Shown piece by piece: positions 45,340-54,847 of a stretch of 64,000 nt of DNA. Below the pieces are notes generated by a model that saw nothing but the letters and a program-made list of their open reading frames with translations, had not been told where the DNA came from and did not search any database. Position 1 is the stretch's first letter. The number at the start of each line of letters is the position of its first letter. Source of the stretch: Marmoricola sp. Leaf446 (GTDB lineage Bacteria; Actinomycetota; Actinomycetes; Propionibacteriales; Nocardioidaceae); contig NZ_LMRF01000005.1 of the NCBI RefSeq assembly GCF_001424755.1, positions 62,001 to 126,000 on the forward strand, written 5' to 3'. The translations under genes were made by a program, and so were the position numbers.

Positions 45340-47393
45340 GCACGGCCACCGACACCACGACCCCGGCGGTCGACACGACCCCCGCGGCGTCTCCCGAGCC
45401 GGAGGCGCGCAGCGGTCCGTCGCGCTGGGTGCTGGTCGTCGCGGTCGTCGTCGGCTGGGTGCTGCTGTGGCTCGTCGTGCGCGGGCAGGACACGCTCCAG
45501 CTCGCGGGCCGCGAGCGCACCGACGTGATGCGCTGGCTGGGCGAGTTCCGCGACGGCGTCATCGCGAGCCGCGACACCAACGCGCTCGTCGCCTTCACCG
45601 GAGCCGTCGGCGAGGGGATCCGCACGCTGTTCGGCGAGCTCCAGCAGGTGTTCTCGCTCCCGGCCTTCCCGCGTCCGGTGCCCCAGATCGGCTGGCTCGG
45701 CGTGGTCGCCCTCGCGACCTGGGCCGGGACGGCCGTGGCCAACCTGCGCATCGCGGTGCTGGTCGCGGTCACCTTCGTGTCCTACGGCGTCCTCGGCTAC
45801 TGGGAGCAGGGCATCGACCTGCTGCTCGTCACCGGCCTGTCCGTCGCCGCGGTCGTCGTGATCGGGATGCCGCTCGCCGTCGCCGTCGGCACCAGCCGAC
45901 GCGCCCGGGCCGTGATCACGCCGGTCCTCGACGCGATGCAGACCATGCCGACCTTCGTCTACCTGCTGCCGGTGGTGCTCTTCTTCGGCATCGGCGTCTC
46001 GAGCGCGATCGTGTGCACCCTGGTCTACGCGCTGCCGCCGCTCATCCGCATCGGCGGCTACGGCATCAGCGCCGTCTCGACCTCGGCCATCGAGGCCACC
46101 GACTCGACCGGGCAGACGAGCTGGCAGCGACTCCGCAAGGTGCAGCTGCCCCTGGCCCGCACGACCATCGTGGTCGGCCTCAACCAGAGCACGATGGCGG
46201 CCCTGTCGATGGCCATCATCGCGTCGTACGTCGACGGGCCGGGGCTCGGCGAGCCGGTGCTGTCGGCGCTGATCCGCAACGACGTGGGCGCCTCCCTGGT
46301 GCCCGGGCTGCTGATCGTGCTGACCGCGATCATGCTCGACCGCGCCACCACGGCCGCCAGCGAGCGGGCCGAGCTGGCCGCGCGGGGCCGGGGGCTGCGC
46401 GGACGCGCCCGCACGGTGGTGCTCGGCGTCGGCGGCGTCGTCGTCCTGGTCTGCGTCTACCTCTCCCGCACCTACCTCCCGCTCGCGGCCTGGCCCGAGA
46501 CCTCCCTGGGCCGCGACCTGGCCGACACCCTCGACTCGGCCACGGACGCGGTCGTGGGGGTGCTGGGCGGCGCCGGCGAGGCGCTGCGCAACGCGATCTC
46601 CTACGGCCTGCTCAACCCGATGCAGTCGCTGCTCGCCGAGTCGCCGTGGTGGCTCGCGGCGAGCGCCCTCGTGCTGGTCTCCGCCGCGCTGGGCGGCCTG
46701 CGGGCCGTCGTGCCCACGGTGGTCTTCGGCACCGGCATCCTGCTCCTCGGCCTGTGGCACAGCACCATGCTGACCCTGACGATGGTGCTGGTCGCGACCG
46801 TCCTGGTCATGGTGATCGCCCTGGTCCTCGGCGTGTGGATGGCCCGCAGCCGCCGGGTCGACCTGCTGCTGCGGCCGCTGCTCGACGCCGGCCAGACCAT
46901 CCCGGCCTTCTGCTACCTGATCCCGGTCCTGGCGCTCTTCGGCTTCGGGCGGTTCGCGGCCATCGCGGCCGCCATCGTCTACGCCGCACCCGCGGCCATC
47001 AAGCTCGTCGCCGACGGCGTCCGCGCCGTGCCCGAGACGACACTGGAGGCCTCGCGCTCGACCGGCACCACGTCGTGGCAGGAGATCACCCAGGTGCAGC
47101 TGCCCATGGCCCGCGGCTCGCTCGCCCTGGCCGCCAACCAGGGGCTGCTCTACGTGCTGGCCATGATCGTGATCGGTGGCCTGGTCGGCGCCCAGGCGCT
47201 GGGCTACGACGTCGTGCTCGGCTTCTCGCGCAGCGAGGAGTGGGGGCTCGGCGCGGCCGCGGGCATCACCATCGTGCTGCTCGGGCTGATGCTCGACCGG
47301 GTGGCCCGGGCGGCCGCCGACCGCACCGGCGGCCGCGTCGACGCACGGAGCCGCTTCACGCTGCCGCGCCGGCTCTCACCGACCCGGACCTGA
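45336..47393 (+). CDS. double-length ProW-type permease (two fused permease domains)
   Basis: 685 residues from ATG 45336. Two complete binding-protein-dependent permease domains are arranged in tandem. The first has [20 protein letters not shown] and the second [20 protein letters not shown] as their EAA loops, each near a [22 protein letters not shown] helix. Most ProW proteins have one such domain and work as homodimers, so this fusion would supply both halves of the pore and allow them to diverge. An extra N-terminal segment with one helix precedes the first domain. Confidence 0.9.
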   Translation: MSTATDTTTPAVDTTPAASPEPEARSGPSRWVLVVAVVVGWVLLWLVVRGQDTLQLAGRERTDVMRWLGEFRDGVIASRDTNALVAFTGAVGEGIRTLFGELQQVFSLPAFPRPVPQIGWLGVVALATWAGTAVANLRIAVLVAVTFVSYGVLGYWEQGIDLLLVTGLSVAAVVVIGMPLAVAVGTSRRARAVITPVLDAMQTMPTFVYLLPVVLFFGIGVSSAIVCTLVYALPPLIRIGGYGISAVSTSAIEATDSTGQTSWQRLRKVQLPLARTTIVVGLNQSTMAALSMAIIASYVDGPGLGEPVLSALIRNDVGASLVPGLLIVLTAIMLDRATTAASERAELAARGRGLRGRARTVVLGVGGVVVLVCVYLSRTYLPLAAWPETSLGRDLADTLDSATDAVVGVLGGAGEALRNAISYGLLNPMQSLLAESPWWLAASALVLVSAALGGLRAVVPTVVFGTGILLLGLWHSTMLTLTMVLVATVLVMVIALVLGVWMARSRRVDLLLRPLLDAGQTIPAFCYLIPVLALFGFGRFAAIAAAIVYAAPAAIKLVADGVRAVPETTLEASRSTGTTSWQEITQVQLPMARGSLALAANQGLLYVLAMIVIGGLVGAQALGYDVVLGFSRSEEWGLGAAAGITIVLLGLMLDRVARAAADRTGGRVDARSRFTLPRRLSPTRT

Positions 47394-47524
47394 CCGACCC
47401 CCGACCCCCGACCCGGCGCGGCGCCGTACGCCGCAGCACCATCCCCGCTCCAACCCCAGCTCCACCCCGGCACCACCGGAACCACCCCCATCCACCGCAC
47501 CACCGCACACACCTGGAGACCACG

Positions 47525-48511
47525 ATGAGGACGAGCCTGAAGCGGTCCGGGAGGCTCGCCGCCGCAGCGGCGTGCGCCACCCTGGCCCTCTCCGCCTGCG
47601 GCAGCAGCTCGATCGACGAGCAGACCAGCGAGAACAAGGAGAACGCCGCCGCCTCGGGCGACTGCGGCGAGCTCAACATGGCCGTCAACCCGTGGGTCGG
47701 CTACCAGGCCGACGCCTACGTCGTCGGCACGCTGGCCAAGGAGAAGTTCGGCTGCACCGTGAACTACAAGGACCTCAAGGAGGACGTCTCCTGGCAGGGC
47801 TTCGGCACCGGGGAGGTCGACCTCGTCATCGAGGACTGGGGCCACCCCGACCTGGAGAAGAAGTTCTTCGAGGGCGAGGGCGACGGCAGCGCCCAGGACC
47901 TCGGCCCGACCGGCAACGAGGGGATCATCGGCTGGTACGTCCCGCCGTGGCTCGCCGAGAAGTACCCCGACATCCTCGACCACGAGAACCTCGACAAGTA
48001 CGCCCAGCAGTTCAAGACCTCCGAGTCCGGCGGCAAGGGCCAGTTCCTCGGCGCCGACCCGTCCTACGTCCAGTTCGACGAGGCCATCGTCAGCAACCTG
48101 GACCTGGACTTCAAGGTCGTCTTCTCCGGCTCCGAGGCCGCCAGCATCGAGGCGTTCGAGAAGGCCGAGAAGGACAAGGAGTTCCTGATCGGCTACTTCT
48201 ACGAGCCGCAGTGGCTCTTCGCCGAGGTACCGCTGAAGAAGGTCGAGCTGCCCGACTACGAGGACGGGTGCCAGGACGACCCCGCCGAGGTCGCCTGCGA
48301 CTACCCCGTGACCACGCTCAAGAAGGTCGCCTCCACCTCGTGGGTGGAGGAGGGCGGCCCCGCCGTCGACCTGGTGAAGAACTTCGAGTGGACCAACGAC
48401 GACCAGAACGAGGTCGCGAAGTACATCGCCAAGGACAAGATGGAGCCCGAGGCGGCGGCCCAGAAGTGGATCGAGGAGAACCCCGACAAGGTCGAGGCCT
48501 GGCTCGGCTGA
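47525..48511 (+). CDS. glycine betaine/choline-binding lipoprotein (OpuAC domain)
   Basis: 328 residues from ATG 47525 with a GGAG site. Lipoprotein signal ends LALSAC (cysteine about residue 25). The OpuAC fold shows tryptophan/tyrosine-rich ligand segments (MAVNPWVGYQ, IEDWGHPD, GWYVPPWLAEK, YFYEPQWLF) suited to an aromatic cage for a quaternary ammonium group. It completes the transporter with the upstream ATPase and permease. The 131-nt gap before it is a cytosine-rich low-complexity stretch with no gene. Confidence 0.92.
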   Translation: MRTSLKRSGRLAAAAACATLALSACGSSSIDEQTSENKENAAASGDCGELNMAVNPWVGYQADAYVVGTLAKEKFGCTVNYKDLKEDVSWQGFGTGEVDLVIEDWGHPDLEKKFFEGEGDGSAQDLGPTGNEGIIGWYVPPWLAEKYPDILDHENLDKYAQQFKTSESGGKGQFLGADPSYVQFDEAIVSNLDLDFKVVFSGSEAASIEAFEKAEKDKEFLIGYFYEPQWLFAEVPLKKVELPDYEDGCQDDPAEVACDYPVTTLKKVASTSWVEEGGPAVDLVKNFEWTNDDQNEVAKYIAKDKMEPEAAAQKWIEENPDKVEAWLG

Positions 48512-48527
48512 CGCCGGGCGGGTCCGG

Positions 48528-49094
48528 GTGAGCATCACCTCCGAGCCGTGGCCGCACCCGGACCCGACCCGGTCGCGGCTGCGGCTGGTGCAGGTGCCGG
48601 CGCCGCTCCTGCACGCGCTCGCCCGGGGCGCGGCGGGAGCGGCGGACCCCGTCGTGGGCGGCTACGTCGCCGACCCCGGGCTGCGGCCCCTGTGGGGACT
48701 GCGCAGCCGTCAGGTGACGGCCCGGCCCGACGACGCGGCGTGGGTGACCCGGCTTGTCGTGGTGCCGGGCGTCGCGGTGCCGGTCGGCGTGGCCGGCTTC
48801 CACGGCCCGCCCGACGACGCCGGGATGGTCGAGGTGGGCTACCGCACCGACCCCGCGCACCGCCGCCGGGGGCACGCCCGGCACGCGCTGCAGACCCTCC
48901 TCGCCGTGGCCGCCGCCCACCCGGACGTGCGGGTGGTGCGCGCCACCGTCAGCCCCGACAACCACGTCTCGCGCGCCCTCGTCGAGGCCCACGGCTTCGT
49001 CGAGACCGGTGAGCAGTGGGACGAGGAGGACGGGCTCGAGATCGTGCTCGAGCGGCCCGCCGCGGTGCTTGACACCCCCGAACCACCGGGGTGA
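48528..49094 (+). CDS. GNAT-family N-acetyltransferase
   Basis: 188 residues from GTG 48528, 16 nt after the binding-protein stop. Acetyl-CoA motif A is VEVGYRTDPAHRRRGHARHAL, followed by VRATVSPDNHVSRALVEAHGF. It resembles RimJ/RimL-like acetyltransferases. The acceptor is unknown; its place between betaine transport and dimethylglycine dehydrogenase genes may reflect co-regulation only. Confidence 0.83.
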   Translation: MSITSEPWPHPDPTRSRLRLVQVPAPLLHALARGAAGAADPVVGGYVADPGLRPLWGLRSRQVTARPDDAAWVTRLVVVPGVAVPVGVAGFHGPPDDAGMVEVGYRTDPAHRRRGHARHALQTLLAVAAAHPDVRVVRATVSPDNHVSRALVEAHGFVETGEQWDEEDGLEIVLERPAAVLDTPEPPG

Positions 49095-49107
49095 CGATGG
49101 AGTCGCG

Positions 49108-49142
49108 TTCCGCATAGCGCACCGCGTTGCACATGACGCAAC
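49108..49142. promoter_or_regulatory. operator-like inverted repeats upstream of the dimethylglycine dehydrogenase gene
   Basis: Two dyads fall in the 73-nt gap: TTCCGCATAGCG (49108-49119), which looks like one side of an IclR-type TTCCGCA-TGCGGAA site, and an exact GTTGC-N7-GCAAC (49126-49142). Either could bind one of the two IclR proteins of the island. Confidence 0.45.
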
Positions 49143-49167
49143 TCAGACTCGAACTCCGGGAGGGCCC

Positions 49168-51690
49168 GTGGCCACCGTCCCCAGCACCGCCAACGTCGTC
49201 GTGATCGGCGCCGGCATCGTCGGCAACAGCCTGGTCCACCACCTCACCCGCCTGGGGTGGAAGGACGTCGTCCAGCTCGACAAGGGAGCCCTGCCCAACC
49301 CGGGCGGCTCGACCGGTCACGCGTCCAACTTCATCTTCCCGGTGGACCACTCCCGGGAGATCACGGACCTGACCATGGACTCGGTCCGGCAGTACCAGGA
49401 GATGGGCGTCTTCACCCAGTCCGGCGGCTTCGAGGTCGCTCGCACCGAGGAGCGCATGGAGGAGCTGCGGCGCCGGATGTCCAGCGCCAAGGCGTGGGGC
49501 ATCGACTCCGAGCTGGTCACCCCGGCGCAGGTCGTCGAGAAGGTGCCGTTCCTCGACCCCGACCAGATCATCGGCGCGTTCTGGACGCCCACCGTCGGCG
49601 TCGTCGACAGCCTCCGCGCCGGCACGATCATGCGCGAGCAGGCGCTGGCCACCGGCGAGCTCACCGTCGTCGCGGGGGCCGAGGTCGAGGACCTGGTCGT
49701 CGAGGACGGCGAGCACGGACGGCGCATCCGGAGCGTCGTCACCGACCAGGGCACCATCGAGGCGTCGTACGTCGTGATCGCCGCCGGCGTCTGGAGCCCC
49801 AAGCTCGGCGACATGGCCGGCGTGCGGATCGCGCTGACCCCGGCGGTGCACCAGATGATCTCGGTCGGCCCGTGCCCGCAGCTGGCGGAGACCGACGGCG
49901 AGATCTCGTTCCCGATCATCCGGGACATGGACACCTTCTGCTACGAGCGCCAGCACGGTGCCGACATGGAGGTCGGCTCCTACGCCCATCGGCCGATCCT
50001 GCACGAGCCCGAGGAGATCCCCTCGATCGAGCAGGCCCGGCTCAGCCCGACCGAGATGCCGTTCACCGAGGACGACTTCGACCAGCAGCTCGAGGAGGCC
50101 CTGGAGCTGATGCCGGAGCTGCTCGGCGCCGAGGGCGCGGAGATCCGCTACGCCATCAACGGCCTGCTCTCGCTGACCGCCGACGGCAACCCCATCCTGG
50201 GCGAGAGCGAGGTCAAGGGCCTGTGGGTCTCGGCCGCGGTCTGGATCAAGGAGGGTCCGGGCGTCGGACGCGCGGTGGCGGAGTGGATGACCCACGGCCA
50301 CTCCGAGATCGACCTGCACCACAGCGACATCGCCCGCTTCCACCCCCACGAGACCACCCGCGAGCACGTCCGGGCGCGCACCAGCGAGGCGTTCAACAAG
50401 ACCTACGGGATCGTCCACCCCGGCGAGCAGTGGGGCTCGGACCGCGAGGTCCGCTACTCCCCGATGGCCGACTCGCAGAAGGCGCTCGGCGCCGTCTTCC
50501 ACGAGACCGTCGGCTGGGAGCGGCCGTTCTGGTACGACTCCAACGCCGACCTGCTGGAGACGTACGGCGACCGGGTGATGCCCCGCGAGCACGAGTGGGA
50601 CAGCCGCTGGTGGAGCCCGATCATCAACGCCGAGCACCTCGCGATGCGCGAGCACGCCGGCGTCGTCGACCTGACCGCGTTCTCGATCTTCGACATCACC
50701 GGTCCGGGCGCGCTCGCCTCGGTGCAGCGCACCTGCGTCGCCCAGTGCGACGTCGCGGTCGGCAAGGTCGTCTACACGCCGGTGCTCGACGCCAAGGGCG
50801 GGTTCCTCTCCGACCTGACCGTGATGCGTCTCGGCGAGGACCGCTTCCGCGTCGTCACCGGTGGCGCCCACGGCATGGCCGACCGCAAGCACTTCACCGA
50901 CCGCCTCGTCGACGGCGCCGAGCTGGCCGACGTCACCGAGGAGGTCTCCACGATCGGCATCTGGGGCCCGAAGGCCCGCGAGGTGCTCGCCTCGCTCTCC
51001 TCCGACGACCTCAGCGACGGCGGCTTCGGCTTCCTGACCTCGCGCGAGATCGACGTCAAGGGCGTCGACGCCCCGGTCCTGGCCTCGCGGATCTCCTACG
51101 TCGGCGACCTCGGCTGGGAGCTCTACGTGCCGTTCTCGGCGGCGGCCTCGCTGTGGGACGCGCTGCTCACGGCCGGACGTGAGCACGGCGTGCGGCCGGT
51201 GGGGATCGGCGTCTACGGCACCACCGGCCGCCTCGAGAAGGGCTACCGCGCCTTCGGCGCCGAGCTCGACGCGGAGCGGACCATCGTGGAGACCGGGATG
51301 CAGCGGCCCAAGGTCAAGGCGGCCGACTTCCTCGGCCGGGAGGCCTACCTCGCCCAGCGGGAGGCGGCGCCGGCCGCGGTGCTGTGCACGCTGACCGTCG
51401 ACGACCACACCTCGGCCAGCGGCGTGAAGCGCTACATGCTCGGCGGCGAGCCGATCCTGACCACCGACGGGCAGCTGCTCACCGACGGCCACGGCCACCA
51501 CTCCTACGTCACCAGCGCCGGGTCGGCCCCCTCCCTGGGCAAGCACGTGCTGCTGGCGTTCCTGCCGCCCGAGGAGGCCACGATCGGCAACCGGCTCGCC
51601 GTGTCCTACATGGAGGAGCTCTACCCGGTCACGGTCGGCTCGGTGGACGCGACGCCGCTGCTCGACCCCGACAACGAGCGGCTGCGCTGA
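49168..51690 (+). CDS. dimethylglycine/sarcosine dehydrogenase-like flavoprotein (DAO + GcvT domains)
   Basis: 840 residues from GTG 49168 after GGGAGGG. Residues 1-400 are a D-amino-acid-oxidase-type FAD domain (NVVVIGAGIVGNSLVHHL; H51 in GSTGHASNF aligns with the histidine that binds FAD covalently in dimethylglycine enzymes). The FAO_M linker and C-terminal GcvT domains follow (REHAGVVDLTAFSIFDITG, GDLGWELYVPF, GIGVYGTTGRLEKGY), which bind THF and capture formaldehyde as methylene-THF. The ETF pair directly downstream marks it as a dehydrogenase rather than an oxidase. Dimethylglycine is the likely substrate because betaine demethylation is encoded nearby. Confidence 0.87.
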   Translation: MATVPSTANVVVIGAGIVGNSLVHHLTRLGWKDVVQLDKGALPNPGGSTGHASNFIFPVDHSREITDLTMDSVRQYQEMGVFTQSGGFEVARTEERMEELRRRMSSAKAWGIDSELVTPAQVVEKVPFLDPDQIIGAFWTPTVGVVDSLRAGTIMREQALATGELTVVAGAEVEDLVVEDGEHGRRIRSVVTDQGTIEASYVVIAAGVWSPKLGDMAGVRIALTPAVHQMISVGPCPQLAETDGEISFPIIRDMDTFCYERQHGADMEVGSYAHRPILHEPEEIPSIEQARLSPTEMPFTEDDFDQQLEEALELMPELLGAEGAEIRYAINGLLSLTADGNPILGESEVKGLWVSAAVWIKEGPGVGRAVAEWMTHGHSEIDLHHSDIARFHPHETTREHVRARTSEAFNKTYGIVHPGEQWGSDREVRYSPMADSQKALGAVFHETVGWERPFWYDSNADLLETYGDRVMPREHEWDSRWWSPIINAEHLAMREHAGVVDLTAFSIFDITGPGALASVQRTCVAQCDVAVGKVVYTPVLDAKGGFLSDLTVMRLGEDRFRVVTGGAHGMADRKHFTDRLVDGAELADVTEEVSTIGIWGPKAREVLASLSSDDLSDGGFGFLTSREIDVKGVDAPVLASRISYVGDLGWELYVPFSAAASLWDALLTAGREHGVRPVGIGVYGTTGRLEKGYRAFGAELDAERTIVETGMQRPKVKAADFLGREAYLAQREAAPAAVLCTLTVDDHTSASGVKRYMLGGEPILTTDGQLLTDGHGHHSYVTSAGSAPSLGKHVLLAFLPPEEATIGNRLAVSYMEELYPVTVGSVDATPLLDPDNERLR

Positions 51691-52463
51691 TGGCCGACGT
51701 GCTGGTCTGCGTCAAGCGCGTCCCGGACTTCTCCGGCGAGGTGCTGCTCAGCGACGACGCACAGTCCGCCGACGCCCGCTACGTCGGCCACACCCTGTCC
51801 AACCACGACCTGTGCGCGGTCGAGACGGCCGTGCAGCTCGCGGCCGCGACCGGCGGGTCGGCGACGGTGCTGACGGTCGGCTCGGCCGACGCGGTCGAGC
51901 AGCTGCGCACGGCGCTGGGCGTCGGCTGCGCGGCGGCGGTGCTCGTCGAGGCCGACCCGGTCACCCTCGGTCCGGCCGACGTGGCACGGGAGGTCGCCGC
52001 GGTGGTGGCCGACCACGAGGCGTCGCGCGGAGCGTCGTACGACCTGGTGCTGCTGGGCAACGACGCCGCCGACTCCGGCGACTTCCAGGTCGGCATCCGG
52101 CTGGCCCGGCTGCTCGACCGGCCCGTCGTCACCGGGGTGCAGACCGTCACCCTCGACGGCGACCGGGCGACGCTGGTCAGCGACGTGGCCGAGGGGCGCG
52201 AGACCTACCGGGTGCCCACGCCCGCGGTGGTGACGGTCCTGGAGGGCGGCGTCGAGCCGCGCTACCCCACCATCACCGGCCGGATGAAGGCCAAGAAGAT
52301 CCCCGTCGAGGAGCGTGCCCTCAGCGCCGAGCCCGTGGGCAGCGGCCGGGTGCGGCTGCGCGTGCCCGCCCCGCAGTCGTCGACCTCGACCCTGCTCGGC
52401 GAGGGACCCGAGGCGGCGCCCGCCGTCGTCGACCTGCTGCAGCAGCTGGGGGTGGCCCGATGA
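51690..52463 (+). CDS. etfB: electron transfer flavoprotein beta subunit
   Basis: 257 residues, ATG in the TGATG junction with the dehydrogenase gene. ETF-beta pattern: VLVCVKRVPDFSGEV start, LLGNDAADSGDFQVG, GRETYRVPTPAVVTV and MKAKKIPVEE near the C-terminus. It is more similar to the divergent ETFs linked to trimethylamine/dimethylglycine catabolism than to housekeeping ones (impression). Coupled to etfA by a 4-nt overlap. Confidence 0.9.
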   Translation: MADVLVCVKRVPDFSGEVLLSDDAQSADARYVGHTLSNHDLCAVETAVQLAAATGGSATVLTVGSADAVEQLRTALGVGCAAAVLVEADPVTLGPADVAREVAAVVADHEASRGASYDLVLLGNDAADSGDFQVGIRLARLLDRPVVTGVQTVTLDGDRATLVSDVAEGRETYRVPTPAVVTVLEGGVEPRYPTITGRMKAKKIPVEERALSAEPVGSGRVRLRVPAPQSSTSTLLGEGPEAAPAVVDLLQQLGVAR

Positions 52464-53437
52464 TCGTGGTCTACGTCGAGACGGTGCGCGGCGTCGTCGC
52501 GGAGGTCTCCCTGGAGGCCGTCGCCTTCGCCCGCACCCTGGCCGCCGCCGGCGGGGGCATCCCCGTCGACGCCGTGGTCTGCGGACCGCTGGGCGACGCC
52601 GGGCCCAAGGAGCTCGCCGAGGCCGGGGTGCGCACGGTGCTGCACGCCGACACGGGCGAGTTCGACGTCTTCTCCGGTGCCGCCCACGCCCGGGCGGTGC
52701 TCGCGGCGCGCGAGCAGACCCGGGCGGTCGTGCTGATGGGCGGCGGAACCAACCGCGGCAACGACGTGATGGCGCGCGTGGCCACCGAGCTCGACGTCGC
52801 GATGGCCGCCAACGTCGTCGCCTTCGAGGGCCTCTCCCCCTTCACCGTCACCCGCCAGGTCGTCGGCGGCGCGGCGCTGGAGGAGGTGCGGCTCGGCTCG
52901 CGCCCGGCCGTCTTCAGCGTCGCCGGCCACGCGGTCGAGGCCACGCCCGCCGAGACCGCCGGACCGGCCACGCTCACCCCGCTCGCCGTCGCCCTCGAGC
53001 CCGGCGACCTGACCGTCCAGGCGGTCTCGGTCCAGCCCGTCGACACCGAGGCGGCCGGCAACCTGAAGTCGGCCCGCGTCGTCGTCGGCGCCGGGCGCGG
53101 CGCCGGCGGGCCGGAGGGCTTCGGCGACGCGCTCGAGCTCGCCGAGCTGCTCGGCGGCCAGCTCGGGGTCTCCCGCGTGGTCACCTCGCTCGGCTGGCGG
53201 CCCCACCACGAGCAGGTCGGCCAGACCGGCAGCCGGATCTCCCCGGAGGTCTACATCCCCTGCGGCATCTCCGGCGCGATCCAGCACTGGGCCGGCTGCG
53301 CCAGCTCCAAGGTGATCCTCGCCGTCAACACCGACGCCGACGCGCCGATGATGACCAAGGCGACGTACGCCGTGGTGGGCGACATGCACGAGGTCGTCCC
53401 CGCCGTCAACGAGGAGATCCGGCGGCGCCGGGGGTGA
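52460..53437 (+). CDS. etfA: electron transfer flavoprotein alpha subunit
   Basis: 325 residues. The C-terminal FAD domain is well preserved: SARVVVGAGRGAGGPEGF, TSLGWRPHHEQVGQTG, YIPCGISGAIQHWAGC and ILAVNTDADAPMM. It accepts electrons from the dehydrogenase encoded two genes upstream and passes them, through beta/alpha ETF, to an ETF:quinone oxidoreductase not found in this window. Confidence 0.92.
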   Translation: MIVVYVETVRGVVAEVSLEAVAFARTLAAAGGGIPVDAVVCGPLGDAGPKELAEAGVRTVLHADTGEFDVFSGAAHARAVLAAREQTRAVVLMGGGTNRGNDVMARVATELDVAMAANVVAFEGLSPFTVTRQVVGGAALEEVRLGSRPAVFSVAGHAVEATPAETAGPATLTPLAVALEPGDLTVQAVSVQPVDTEAAGNLKSARVVVGAGRGAGGPEGFGDALELAELLGGQLGVSRVVTSLGWRPHHEQVGQTGSRISPEVYIPCGISGAIQHWAGCASSKVILAVNTDADAPMMTKATYAVVGDMHEVVPAVNEEIRRRRG

Positions 53438-53459
53438 GCCCGCGCCTACGCTGACCGGC

Positions 53460-54779
53460 GTGCGCGGGAGATGGCTGGTGGTGGCGCTGGTCGTCGCGGT
53501 CGTCGCGGCGGGGGTCGGCACCTGGCTGACCCGGCGCGAGGCCGCTCCCGGGTGCGGCGCCGAGGTCACGTCGTACGCCGCGGCCGACTCCGCCAGCCCC
53601 TTCCTCGACGCCGAGGCCCGCGCGGCCGACCCCGACGAGCGGCGCGACCGGCTGGTCGAGGTGCTCCAGGAGGACGGCGGGCCCGTCGGGGAGGTGCTCG
53701 GCGCGGTCGGCTACGACTACCAGCAGTGGGCGCAGGTCGGCGGCTACGGCCAGGGCATCGGCGTCCGCACCCGCGACGACCCCGACTTCACGATGCTCGA
53801 CGACCGGACGCTCGAGCCGCGGTGGAGCGTGGCGGTCAGCACCCAGCGGTCGACGTACGACGCCGACGACTCCCGCTACGTCGTCCTCACCCTGCCGACG
53901 CAGCACGCCCCCGACGTCGTGGTGCTCGACGCCGACAGCGGCGAGCGGCGCTGGTGCGCCCGTCTCGGCGGCGAGGCGCTGTCGCGGGAGGCGGCGGTCT
54001 CCACGCAGCTGCTCGACGACGGGGTGGCGGTGCTGGCCGGCGACCTGCTGACCCGGCTCGGCCCCGACGGACCCGGCTGGGAGCGGGAGACCACGCTGAC
54101 CGGCACCGACTTCCTGGGCTCCCTCGACGGCGGCCTGCTGGTCGGTGGCAGCCCGCTGACCGACCTGCTCGACCCGGCGGCACTGGAGCGCCGCGAGGCC
54201 GGGCCCGCGCTGGCGCTGCTCGACGCCGACACCGGTCAGGCCCGGTGGACCGACGACCTGCCCGCCGGCGCCGGGGTCTCGGTGGTGGGCACCACGCAGG
54301 ACCGGGCGGTGCTGACACGGTGGGACGCCGGGGACGCCGAGGGGCGGCTCGTGGCCCTCGACACCGACGGACGGGAGGCCTGGTCGGTCGTGCCCGCCCG
54401 CGGGACGGCGTACGACGCGACGGTGCGCGCGGGGCGGGTGCTGGTGCGCGCGGGCACCCGCTGGTCGGCGTACGACACGACGGACGGACGGCGGCTCTGG
54501 GCCTTCAGCGTGCCCGCGACCCCGCAGTTCCTGCCCTACGGCTCCGAGCTGGCCGCGGTGCCGCTGCTCGACGACGACCACGTCCTGGTCGCGGGCACCG
54601 ACGCGCTGCACGTGCTCGACCTGCGCACCGGACGGCGCACGTCTACCCCGCTGCCCACCGACGGCGTCAGCACCACCTTCTGGCCGTACGCCGTGGCGCT
54701 CTCCCCCTCGCTGGTCGCGCTGGCCACCAACACCGGGGCCGTCGTGGCCCGCCGGGCGGACCGGGCCGACGCCTCCTGA
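53460..54779 (+). CDS. membrane-anchored PQQ-like beta-propeller protein
   Basis: 439 residues from GTG 53460. A single N-terminal membrane anchor (WLVVALVVAVVAAGVGTWL) is followed by repeated propeller strands with tryptophan motifs: VLDADSGERRWCARL, ALLDADTGQARWTDDL, ALDTDGREAWSVV, SAYDTTDGRRLWAF, HVLDLRTGRR. No enzyme residues are recognisable, so a scaffold or binding role is likely. It resembles in style the lipoprotein at 27699-28748. Confidence 0.78.
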   Translation: MRGRWLVVALVVAVVAAGVGTWLTRREAAPGCGAEVTSYAAADSASPFLDAEARAADPDERRDRLVEVLQEDGGPVGEVLGAVGYDYQQWAQVGGYGQGIGVRTRDDPDFTMLDDRTLEPRWSVAVSTQRSTYDADDSRYVVLTLPTQHAPDVVVLDADSGERRWCARLGGEALSREAAVSTQLLDDGVAVLAGDLLTRLGPDGPGWERETTLTGTDFLGSLDGGLLVGGSPLTDLLDPAALERREAGPALALLDADTGQARWTDDLPAGAGVSVVGTTQDRAVLTRWDAGDAEGRLVALDTDGREAWSVVPARGTAYDATVRAGRVLVRAGTRWSAYDTTDGRRLWAFSVPATPQFLPYGSELAAVPLLDDDHVLVAGTDALHVLDLRTGRRTSTPLPTDGVSTTFWPYAVALSPSLVALATNTGAVVARRADRADAS

Positions 54780-54847
54780 GAGGGCTCGCGGGCGCCCCTG
54801 TGGACGCCGCCGGGCGGCTGTCGGACCCGGTTGACACACTCAGGGGC

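Noticed and set aside
47394-47524. Small gene in the gap before the betaine-binding lipoprotein
   Set aside because: The gap is cytosine-rich low-complexity sequence without a plausible start, ribosome site or domain.
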